DNA of 64,000 bases from Nocardioides immobilis (GTDB lineage Bacteria; Actinomycetota; Actinomycetes; Propionibacteriales; Nocardioidaceae): assembly GCF_003515065.1 (NCBI RefSeq), contig NZ_QXGH01000011.1, positions 186,001-250,000 on the forward strand. Reading direction: 5' to 3'. Of the stretch, positions 46,431 through 54,374 are shown piece after piece. The notes beneath the pieces were generated by a model, which ran no database searches, was not told the origin of the DNA, and saw only the letters and a program-made list of their open reading frames with translations. Position 1 is the stretch's first letter. Each line of letters opens with the position of its first letter. A program made the translations under genes and the position numbers.

Positions 46431-48346
46431 ATGCGTAAGCAGATGCTCACCTCAGTCGCCGCCGCGGCCGTCGCCGCCGGCACCCTCACCCTCGCCGCAC
46501 CTGGCTCCGCCGGCGCGGTCGCGTGGATCGACTCCGGCGCCATCAACGGCGGCGTCTTCGGTACGGCGACGTCGCTCGACGTGGCCAGCACCGGTCCGGG
46601 CGACGCCATCGCCGCCTGGACCGTCCCGGCCGGCGACATCGACCGGGTCTACGTGTCCCGCGCGGTCAACGGCGACTGGGGCAACCCGGCCGTCCTGAGC
46701 CCGGCCGGCCAGGACGCGAGCCAGGTCCGGGTTGCCGCGAACCCGAAGGGCGACGCGGTCGTCACCTGGGAGCACCCGGGCGGCGGACCGGACCTGATCG
46801 TCGTCGACGGCCGGCGGCTCAGCGCCGGCACGTGGGGCCCGATGACCAACCTGGTCCCGACGCCCAGCGACAACACGCTGTTCCACGACGTCGCGGTCGA
46901 CGACTCCGGGCACGCGGTCGTCACCTACCGGATCGCCCACGGTCTCGACAGCACCGCCTTCGTGTCGGACTGGCCGAAGGTCGGCAGCGTGACGTCCAGC
47001 CCGATCGACTCGGGGACCGACGACGAGTTCGCACCGGCCCTGGCCGCGAACGCCGACGGCGACGTCCTGGTCTCCTTCGCCCGCAGCGGTGACATCTACG
47101 CCACCCGCCGCCTCGGGGGCTCGACGAGCTGGTCACCGGCCGTCAAGGTCGTGACCAACTCCCCCCTTGCCGACTCCTCGGTCGCGCTGCGGCCAGACGG
47201 GTCGGGCGTCGTCGTCGGCACGCAGAACGGCACGCCGGACGTGGTCCGAGCCGTCGAGATCGGCGCCAACGGCGCGGCCGGCCAGTCGACCGTGCTGTCG
47301 GACACCGACCTCAGCGCGAACAACGGCTCGGTGACCGCCAACGCCGACGGCGACGTGCTGGTCGCGTGGGAGACCATGGGCAACGAGGGCCGCGGGATCG
47401 ACTACGCGGTCCGCCCTGCCGGAGGCGCCTTCTCGGCACCGGCCGTGCTGCAGGACCCGGTCGCCGCGAACCCCCAGCACCCGGAGACCGTGCTGACCGA
47501 CCAGGACCTCCGCACCGTCATCTCGTCGACGCCCTCCGCCCTGCGCGTGTGGCACCGCGCGAGCGGGTTCCAGGCCCCGTGGCAGAACCATGACGCCGGG
47601 CCGAGCCTCCCGATCGGCCAGTACGCCGTCGACGCCGACGCCGAGGGCAACGTCGTGGTGGTCGGCACCGGCAACAACCTGGTCCACGCCGAGTTCCTCG
47701 ACGCCTCGGGCCCGGTCACCAAGGTGGTCAAGCCGACGAGGGCGATCTCCACGACCGACCAGCTCAAGGTCGGCTGGTCCGTCCACGACTCGCTGTCGCA
47801 GATCGCACCGACCGTCGACGTCTACGCGACCACGGCTCCCTGGAACGCAGCGGGCCACGGCGCCCGACGCTCATCGTCGACAACGCGACCGGTGACGAGG
47901 TCACGTACCCGGCCGCGCCGGGCACGACGTACTGCTTCCAGGTCCGCTCCCAGGACACGGTCGGCAACTTCGCCACCTCCCAGCCGCGGTGCAACACGGT
48001 CCCGCTCGACGACCGCAAGCTGGGCGGCACGGGCTGGACCCAGGCGGTGGGCGAGGGCCACTTCCTCAACACCGTGACCCGGACGAACGTGGAGGGCCGG
48101 ACGCTGACCCGCAAGGGCGTGCACGCCAAGCGGCTGGCGATCGTGGTGCACAAGACGCTCAACAGCGGCACCGTCAAGGTCACCTTCGCCGGGCAGGTGC
48201 TCGGCACGTTCAGCCTCCAGGGCGAGGCCAAGCGCAGGGTCGTGAACGTGGCGAAGTTCCCGGTGGTGAAGACCGGCACCGTCAAGATCATCGTCACCAG
48301 CGACAACAAGCCGGTGATCATCGACGGCCTGGTGGTCGCCAAGTAG
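46431..48346 (+). pseudogene. Secreted beta-propeller-like protein, paralogue B, frameshifted
   Basis: Starts ATG 46431 with M-R-K-Q-M-L and a signal peptide like paralogue A, 50 bp downstream of it; even the 5' leaders match (GAAAGGCA...GACCCATGCG). The same blade motifs (N-P-K-G-D-A-V, N-A-D-G-D-V-L) are present. After W-N-A-A-G-H-G-A (~47866) the frame turns to Arg/Ser-rich sequence; the other frame continues T-L-I-V-D-N-A-T-G-D-E-V, with Y-C-F-Q, R-C-N-T-V and the conserved C-terminal domain to TAG 48344-48346. One missing C in a CCC run restores ~638 residues. Confidence 0.78.
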
Positions 48347-48405
48347 CAGTAGCAGCACCCCGGCCAGCGGTTGGCCGGCGCCGTCAGTGTGGGGTACGGC
48401 GCCGG

Positions 48406-48867
48406 TCAGCCGCTTCTCTCGGCTTCGGCCTTGAGCTGCTGGAGCCCCCTGGCGAAGTCCTTGCCGACCAGCTTGTCCATCGGGACCACCTTCGTGAACA
48501 GCCCGAAGAAGCCCTTGGTCTCGCCCCGCATCCCCCACGTCACCTGGGTGCCGCCGTCCATCGCGGGCAGCTCGAAGTAGACCTTGTTGTCCGCAGGGAA
48601 CGGCTTCTCGAAGTGCAGGTCGAGGTCGACCCGCTCGTCGGTGACGGCGGTGATCTCCATCGAGCCGATCCCGGCCTTCTTGTTGCCGGACCAGGCGTAG
48701 TGCGCGCCGACGCCGCTCTCCGGCCCGGTGTAGTCGCGCTCCAGGTCGGGGTCGAGCTCCTCCCACGGCGACCACGCCTGCCAACGCCGGAAGTCGACGA
48801 CCTGGGCGCGGACCGCCTCCGGCGGCGCATCCACCCACTGGCTCCTGGTCACTTCGAACGCACCCAT
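48406..48867 (-). CDS. SRPBCC-fold protein
   Basis: A 153-residue protein of the START-like/polyketide cyclase group: W-V-D-A-P-P-E-A-V-R-A-Q-V-V-D-F-R-R-W near the start, P-W-E-E-L-D-P and a C-terminal helix. These small proteins have a deep hydrophobic ligand cavity; ligand unknown. It starts 5 nt after the stop of the gene before it, so the pair is likely cotranscribed. Confidence 0.85.
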   Translation of the reverse strand: MGAFEVTRSQWVDAPPEAVRAQVVDFRRWQAWSPWEELDPDLERDYTGPESGVGAHYAWSGNKKAGIGSMEITAVTDERVDLDLHFEKPFPADNKVYFELPAMDGGTQVTWGMRGETKGFFGLFTKVVPMDKLVGKDFARGLQQLKAEAERSG

Positions 48868-48872
48868 GCCCG

Positions 48873-49961
48873 TCAGTCCTTCCAGGTCCCGGCCTTCACC
48901 GACATCACGTCGGGAAGGTTGCTGACGATCTGCCGCCAGGTGGCGCCGTCGTCGGTCGACGCCCACACGGCGCCGTTGCGGGCACCGAGGTAGATCCCCG
49001 CAGGGTCGTGGCTGTCGGTGCACATGGCATCGCGCATGACGCCGACGTAGAACGTGTCCGGGAGGCCTTCGTCGTACGGCGTCCAGGACTCGCCGGCGTC
49101 GTCCGAGCGCCACACCCGGGCCTTCGCGTCGGGCGGGTAGCGGCCGTCGCCGCCGCCCAGCGGGAAGACGTAGATGGTGTCGGGGCGGTGCGGGTGCACG
49201 ACGATCGGGAACCCGAAGTCGCTCGGCAGGTCGTCGCCGATCGACTTCCACGACCCGCCCTCGTCGTCGGAGCGGTAGACACCGCCGTGGTTCTGGACGT
49301 AGAGCCGCTCCGGCCGGCTCGGGTGGCGGGTCACCTTGTGCACGCACTGGCCGAACTCCGGGTAGCGCTGGTCCTCGGGCAGGAAGTCGGCGCGGATGCC
49401 CTGGTTGCGGGGCGCCCAGGATGCGCCGCCGTCGGTGGTCTGGTAGACGCCGCCGGTCGAGATCGCGACCGTCACCGAGTCCGGGTCGGTCGGGTGCGGC
49501 AGGATCGTGTGGAACGCCTGGCCGCCGAAGCCGGCACCCCACTCCGGCTTCTGGGGATGGTTCCAGAGAGCCTCCTCGAGGGCGAACGTCGCACCGCCGT
49601 CGACGGACTTCCACACCGCGCCCGGCTCGGTGCCGGCGTAGACGACGCCGTCCTCGCAGCCCGGAACGATCTGCCACACCCGCTCGACGGTGGCGCCGCT
49701 GCCCTCCGGGAACTTGATCGCGCCGCCGGGGGTCTCCTGCCAGGTCGCGCCGAGATCGTCGCTCCAGCGGACCTGGGGGCCCAACCAGCTCGACGAGGCA
49801 CCGGCGAAGAGCCGTGGACTCGCACCGCGGGTGTCGACCATGCAGGAGTAGACCTCCTCCATGTCGTGGTGCGGACCGCTCCACGTCCACTCGTCGCGCT
49901 GGTCGTCGGAACGACCGATCCAGCATCCCTTGCGAGTGCCGACCATCAGGACAGTGCCCAT
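48873..49961 (-). CDS. BNR/sialidase-like beta-propeller protein
   Basis: A 362-residue protein without signal peptide. Asp-box-like motifs recur: S-D-D-L-G-A-T-W, S-V-D-G-G-A-T-F, T-T-D-G-G-A-S-W, S-D-D-E-G-G-S-W, S-D-D-A-G-E-S-W and S-T-D-D-G-A-T-W, the hallmark of BNR repeats in sialidase-fold and photosystem-stability (Ycf48)-like propellers. No sialidase catalytic arginine triad is evident. ATG 49961 follows AGGGAGAA. Role unknown; paired with the SRPBCC gene. Confidence 0.85.
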   Translation of the reverse strand: MGTVLMVGTRKGCWIGRSDDQRDEWTWSGPHHDMEEVYSCMVDTRGASPRLFAGASSSWLGPQVRWSDDLGATWQETPGGAIKFPEGSGATVERVWQIVPGCEDGVVYAGTEPGAVWKSVDGGATFALEEALWNHPQKPEWGAGFGGQAFHTILPHPTDPDSVTVAISTGGVYQTTDGGASWAPRNQGIRADFLPEDQRYPEFGQCVHKVTRHPSRPERLYVQNHGGVYRSDDEGGSWKSIGDDLPSDFGFPIVVHPHRPDTIYVFPLGGGDGRYPPDAKARVWRSDDAGESWTPYDEGLPDTFYVGVMRDAMCTDSHDPAGIYLGARNGAVWASTDDGATWRQIVSNLPDVMSVKAGTWKD

Positions 49962-50002
49962 CCGCTTCTCCCTTGCTCGGTGGCTGCTCCTAGATTGACC
50001 GA

Positions 50003-50902
50003 GTGACGCCCACGATGTCATCGGTCTCCGACACCCGACTTTCCGGTCGGGGTACGGCGATCGGCCTGGTGCTCATCGGCATCGCGTCGGTCCAGCTCGG
50101 CGCCGGTGTCGCCAAGAACCTCTTCGACGAGATCTCCCCGACGGGCATGGTGTGGCTGCGCCTCGCCTCGAGCTCACTGCTGCTGCTCCTCATCGCCCGG
50201 CCGAGGCTCGGCGGCCGCGACCGCCGGGACTGGTTGACCGTGCTCGGGTTCGGGGTCTCGCTGGCGCTGATGAACTGGGCCATCTACCAGTCCTTCAGCC
50301 GGATCCCGATCGGGATCGCGGTCACCATCGAGTTCATCGGACCGCTCGCGGTGGCGGTCCTCGGGTCGCGCCGGCCGCGCGACCTGGCCTGGGTCGGGCT
50401 GGCAGCGATCGGGGTCCTCCTCCTCGGCGTCGAGCGGGCCGACCTCGATCCGGTCGGCGTCGCGTTCGCGTTCGTCGCGGGCGCTTCCTGGGCCGGCTAC
50501 ATCCTGCTGAGCGCGCACACGGGGCGGCGGTGGGAGGGGCTCGACGGACTCGCGGTCGCCAGCGTCGTCGCCGTACTCCTGCTGTCGCCGGCGCTCGTCC
50601 CCATCGACCGCGACCCGCTCGTCGACCCGCGGATCATCCTGCTCGGCGCTGCGATCGGTCTGCTCAGCTCGGTGATCCCCTACAGCTGTGAGCTGATCGC
50701 GCTCCGCCGGCTGCGGCCCGCGCTGTTCGGCGTGCTGATGAGCCTCGAGCCGGCGGCCGCCGCGCTGGCCGGCCTGCTGGTCGTCGGCGAGCACCTCAGC
50801 GCGGTGCAGTGGGCTGCGATCGGGTTCGTGGTCGCGGCGAGCGTCGGGGCCACCCGGGCCGCCGCCCCGGACGAGGCGCCCTCGCCACCGCCGGTGCCGT
50901 GA
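50003..50902 (+). CDS. EamA/DMT-family transporter (RhtA-like)
   Basis: A 299-residue protein with ten predicted membrane helices in two EamA repeats. R-I-P-I-G-I-A-V-T-I-E-F-I-G-P-L near the middle and the second-repeat S-S-V-I-P-Y-S-C-E-L-I-A-L-R-R motif are typical of RhtA-type homoserine/threonine exporters. Start GTG 50003, with an ATG four codons in as alternative. Substrate is inferred from similarity only. Confidence 0.88.
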   Translation: MTPTMSSVSDTRLSGRGTAIGLVLIGIASVQLGAGVAKNLFDEISPTGMVWLRLASSSLLLLLIARPRLGGRDRRDWLTVLGFGVSLALMNWAIYQSFSRIPIGIAVTIEFIGPLAVAVLGSRRPRDLAWVGLAAIGVLLLGVERADLDPVGVAFAFVAGASWAGYILLSAHTGRRWEGLDGLAVASVVAVLLLSPALVPIDRDPLVDPRIILLGAAIGLLSSVIPYSCELIALRRLRPALFGVLMSLEPAAAALAGLLVVGEHLSAVQWAAIGFVVAASVGATRAAAPDEAPSPPPVP

Positions 50903-51021
50903 GGCGCAGCCTCGCACTGAGCATCTTTTCACCGGCATGTCACACGACGGTGATGCGCTGGCGAGACGACCGCCGCTAGTTTGTCCTCACCCCCCGATCT
51001 TCCCCCCATCGGAGCGATGCC

Positions 51022-51249
51022 ATGTTCCCCTCCATGCGCCCTCTCTTCCGGCTCGGCCAGGCCATCGCCGAGTGGCCGGTCGCGTCGCAGCAGCAAGCCC
51101 GCCGCAACGCCATGATCGCCCTCACCGCCTGCGCCCGCCGGCGCGCCGAGCGTGAGGAGGTGGCGTCGTACCTTGCCAGACTGTCCGCCTCCCGTCGCGA
51201 TCCGGCTACCGGGACTGCGCCTGCGCCGGGAGTCGTCGCGAACGCCTGA
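51022..51249 (+). CDS. Small basic protein, unknown
   Basis: A 75-residue, Arg/Ala-rich, mostly helical product. The frame is plausible in codon bias but has no recognised family and only a weak ribosome-binding site. Upstream bases 50903-51021 show no other gene. It could be a small regulator or nucleic-acid-binding protein, or spurious. Confidence 0.45.
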   Translation: MFPSMRPLFRLGQAIAEWPVASQQQARRNAMIALTACARRRAEREEVASYLARLSASRRDPATGTAPAPGVVANA

Positions 51250-51317
51250 GCGCGCCCAGCGGGCGGTATGCGGCAGGGCACACCCAGGATCGGCGCCGGC
51301 TCGGGCAGAATCTGAGC

Positions 51318-52244
51318 ATGCCCACCTCCACCCCGGATGCCACCGAGACCGCAGTGGTGTCGTTCCACGACATTCTGTCCGACGACGGCACCCACGTCCG
51401 GGCGTGGACCAACGACCCCGACGGCGTGATCGACGGACCGACCGTCGTCCTGTGCAACGGCCTCGGCACCAACGCCTACATGTGGCCCGCGCTGCTCGAC
51501 CCCGACTGCGGGGTCCGGGTCGTCTCCTGGAACCACCGCGGCGTCGGCGGCTCCGAGCGCCCGGCCGACAAGCGACACGTCGAGATCGAGCACTTCGTCG
51601 AGGACGGGCTGTCCGTCATGGACCACTTCGGGGTCGACCGCGCGGTGCTGATGGGCTGGTCGATGGGCGTCAACACCATGTTCGAGCTCGCGGTCCGGCA
51701 CCCCGAGCGGGTGGCGGGGCTGTTCGCGGTCGCCGGTGTCCCCGGTGACACCTTCCGCACCATGCTGGCGCCGCTGCGGCTTCCCCACCCGATCGCGCGG
51801 CTGATCACCGTGAGCGCCTGCCGCCTCGGCAAGCTCACCGGGTGGGCGGTCAGCCCGATCACGACCCGACTGCCCATCGGGCCGCGGGCGATCGCGCTGA
51901 TCACGCACAGCGGCTTCATGTTCCCGGTCGCCGACCCCGAGCTCGCCGCGATCGGGATCGAGGAGTTCATCAAGACCCCGGTCCAGTGGTACGCCCACAT
52001 CGCGCTCGGCACCTCCAAGCACGCCCGCGTCTCCCTGAGCGGCATCGAGGTGCCCGCGCGCTTCATCGCACCGAAGTACGACCTTCTCGCCGGTGCCCGC
52101 GACATGGCGACGGCGGCCGCGCGGCTGAAGGACGCCGACTACATCGAGCTCCGCGGATCGCACTTCATCCAGCTCGAGCAGCCGGACTTGGTGCACGAGC
52201 TGCTGCTGGAGTTCCTGGAGAAGGTCGGCGTCACCGCTGCGTGA
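51318..52244 (+). CDS. Alpha/beta hydrolase
   Basis: A 308-residue hydrolase. Nucleophile elbow G-W-S-M-G has Ser115; the oxyanion region is V-V-L-C-N-G-L-G (HG-equivalent), and the catalytic histidine is in G-S-H-F-I near the C-terminus. A cap-like insert lies at ~155-225. Cytoplasmic. Substrate unknown. Confidence 0.9.
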   Translation: MPTSTPDATETAVVSFHDILSDDGTHVRAWTNDPDGVIDGPTVVLCNGLGTNAYMWPALLDPDCGVRVVSWNHRGVGGSERPADKRHVEIEHFVEDGLSVMDHFGVDRAVLMGWSMGVNTMFELAVRHPERVAGLFAVAGVPGDTFRTMLAPLRLPHPIARLITVSACRLGKLTGWAVSPITTRLPIGPRAIALITHSGFMFPVADPELAAIGIEEFIKTPVQWYAHIALGTSKHARVSLSGIEVPARFIAPKYDLLAGARDMATAAARLKDADYIELRGSHFIQLEQPDLVHELLLEFLEKVGVTAA

Positions 52245-52276
52245 TCCGTCTGGATCTACCCGTCTAGGGTCGACCC

Positions 52277-53458
52277 ATGAGTGCCCGACGTACGGCGGTC
52301 GCCCTCGTCGCGGCCGCGGCTCTGCTCGCCGGCTGCGGTGGCGAGGAGCCGGAGGGCGACGCCGACGGTACGACGTCGCCCACGGCCACCGACCGGCCCA
52401 CGGACCGGTCCGACGGGTCCGGCGGGTCTGACGGGTCCGGCGGTCCGGACGGTTCCGACGGGCGGACCGGTGACCAGCGCGGCGGGGCCGAGGTGGTCGC
52501 GACGATGGCCAGCGGGCTCGCTGTCCCGTGGGGCGTCGACTTCCTCCCCGACGGCCGCGCCGTCGTCACCGAGCGCGACACCGCCCGGGTGCTGGTGATC
52601 ACCCCTGCGGAGGGTGCCGGTGAAGGCGAGGTGGTCGAGGTCGGTCGGATCCCCGAGACCGCGCCGCAGGGCGAGGCCGGGCTGCTCGGGGTGGCCGTCT
52701 CCCCCGACTTCGAGGAGGACCACCTCCTCTACTTCTACGTCTGCACGGCCGAGGACAACCGGGTCGTGCGTGCCGAGCTTTCCGGCGAGCAGCTCGGCGA
52801 GACCGAACCGATCCTCACCGGGATCCCCGGCGGGTTCATCCACGACGGCGGGCGCCTGGAGTTCGGGCCGGACGGCTTCCTCTTCGTCTCCACCGGCGAG
52901 ACGGGCGAGGACGACCTGGCCCGGGAGCGCAGCGGGTACGCCGGCAAGATCCTGCGGATCACCACCGAGGGCGAGCCGGCGCCGGACAACCCGTTCGGTG
53001 ACGAGGTGTGGTCCTGGGGCCACCGCAACGTGCAGGGGCTCGCCTTCGACGACGACGGCCGGCTGTGGGCGAGCGAGTTCGGCTCCAGCAGCTTCGACGA
53101 GCTCAACCTGATCGAGGCCGGCGACGACTACGGCTGGCCCACCGTCGAGGGCGAGGGCGGCGAACCCGAGTTCCACGACCCCGAGCTCACCTGGCCGACC
53201 GACGAGGCTTCGCCCTCGGGGCTGGCCTACCTGGATGGCCACCTCTGGATGGCGGCGCTGCGCGGCGAGCGGCTGTGGCAGATCCCCGTCGACGGTGGCA
53301 GCGCGGGTGAGCCCACGCCGTACTTCACCGGCGACTTCGGCCGGCTCCGCACCGTCGTCGTCGCCCCCGACGGCCGGCTCTGGCTCACCACCAGCAACCA
53401 CGACGGGCGGGGCGACCCGGCTGCCGAGGACGACCGGATCCTGGTGGTCGAGCCGTAG
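52277..53458 (+). CDS. PQQ-dependent sugar dehydrogenase-like lipoprotein
   Basis: A 393-residue lipoprotein: signal peptide with L-L-A-G-C (Cys20), an Asp/Gly/Ser-rich spacer (~25-70), then a six-bladed propeller of the soluble glucose/sorbosone dehydrogenase family. Family signatures include A-V-P-W-G-V-D-F, G-E-A-G-L-L-G-V-A, G-G-F-I-H-D-G-G (His for catalysis) and G-H-R-N-V-Q-G-L-A-F. PQQ and calcium would be the cofactors. Substrate unknown. Confidence 0.9.
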   Translation: MSARRTAVALVAAAALLAGCGGEEPEGDADGTTSPTATDRPTDRSDGSGGSDGSGGPDGSDGRTGDQRGGAEVVATMASGLAVPWGVDFLPDGRAVVTERDTARVLVITPAEGAGEGEVVEVGRIPETAPQGEAGLLGVAVSPDFEEDHLLYFYVCTAEDNRVVRAELSGEQLGETEPILTGIPGGFIHDGGRLEFGPDGFLFVSTGETGEDDLARERSGYAGKILRITTEGEPAPDNPFGDEVWSWGHRNVQGLAFDDDGRLWASEFGSSSFDELNLIEAGDDYGWPTVEGEGGEPEFHDPELTWPTDEASPSGLAYLDGHLWMAALRGERLWQIPVDGGSAGEPTPYFTGDFGRLRTVVVAPDGRLWLTTSNHDGRGDPAAEDDRILVVEP

Positions 53459-53472
53459 GCAACGGCAACACC

Positions 53473-53568
53473 TGCAGTTTCATCAAGGGATGTCGGTGAA
53501 CCTGGACCTCCCACGGCGTGCACCCCTAGGGAAGTGTCGGTCCGGCAACATCCCTTGATGAAACTGCA
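53473..53568. repeat. Perfect 21-bp inverted repeat at a convergent gene end
   Basis: Two perfect 21-nt arms (53473-53493 and 53548-53568) flank a 54-nt spacer containing GAAGTGTCGG. The right arm lies inside the last codons of the ECF S-component gene, whose stop is at 53526-53528, so the repeat supplies the end of that protein. Possible terminator, or a small inserted element. Confidence 0.7.
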
Positions 53569-54374
53569 CCCCGCCGCTCCACCCGTGCCCGCCGCGCCGC
53601 CCGCCTCAGGGTGGTGAGCACGGCGGGGCCGAGCAGGGCGATGGCGAGCGCGTTGGTGATCGCACGGCCGGTGTCCCAGCCGCCGGTGGAGGTGAGCAGC
53701 GTGTAGACGACGAACCGGTGCAGGTTCTCCAGCAGGGGCGCACCCGGCGCGTACGAGAGATCGGTCGAGTCCTGACCGGGGACCTGGATGCCGAGGATGA
53801 ACGGCCAGCCCCAGAGGTTCATCAGCAGCCCGTAGGCATAGGCCGCGAGCACGCCGTACGCCACCAGCATGACGATCTCCCAGCGACCCGACACCCGCCG
53901 CGGGAGCAGTCCGGCGAACATCCCCACCCAGCCCGCGACGAGCATCTGGAACGGCAGCCACGGACCGACGCCGGCGGTCATCAGGGCCGACGCGAAGAGC
54001 GACGTGCAGCCGAGCACGAAGCCGAACCCCGGCCCGAACACCCGTCCGCCGAGGATCAGCAGGAAGAACACGAGCTCCAGGCCGGCGGTACCGGCGCTGA
54101 CCCCGCGCAGCACCGCGTTGACGGCGCTGAGCACGCCGAGGATCGCGAGCACCCGGGCGTCCATGCCACCTTCGCTGATCTCGGCGAGCACGACGGCCAG
54201 GATCACCGGCAGCAGGCCGAGGAAGAGGAACGGCGGATCCACCCGCTGGGTCGGGTCCGCCTCGAGCAGCAACGGCCAGCCGAGCATCATCAGCCCGATC
54301 AGCGAGGCGAGCCCGAGGACGACGGCGGACCGCAGCCGGAGAGGTACGGCGACCCGCTGGTCGACCGCGCTCAC
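53526..54374 (-). CDS. ECF transporter S component, probably for cobalamin
   Basis: A 282-residue membrane protein with about six helices, typical of ECF substrate-binding (S) subunits; G-W-D-T-G-R-A-I-T-N-A-L near the C-terminus is characteristic of the group. The operon lies behind a cobalamin riboswitch and no CbiM-type M-H-I start is present, so B12 (or a corrinoid) rather than cobalt is the likely cargo. The last ~16 residues are encoded within an inverted-repeat arm. GTG 54374 overlaps the ATPase stop (GTGA). Confidence 0.83.
   Translation of the reverse strand: MSAVDQRVAVPLRLRSAVVLGLASLIGLMMLGWPLLLEADPTQRVDPPFLFLGLLPVILAVVLAEISEGGMDARVLAILGVLSAVNAVLRGVSAGTAGLELVFFLLILGGRVFGPGFGFVLGCTSLFASALMTAGVGPWLPFQMLVAGWVGMFAGLLPRRVSGRWEIVMLVAYGVLAAYAYGLLMNLWGWPFILGIQVPGQDSTDLSYAPGAPLLENLHRFVVYTLLTSTGGWDTGRAITNALAIALLGPAVLTTLRRAARRARVERRGAVSSRDVAGPTLP

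Noticed and set aside
48873..49961. Catalytic sialidase
   Set aside because: Asp-box repeats are present but no signal peptide and no evident arginine triad or Tyr/Glu nucleophile pair; the BNR propeller alone does not show sialidase activity.
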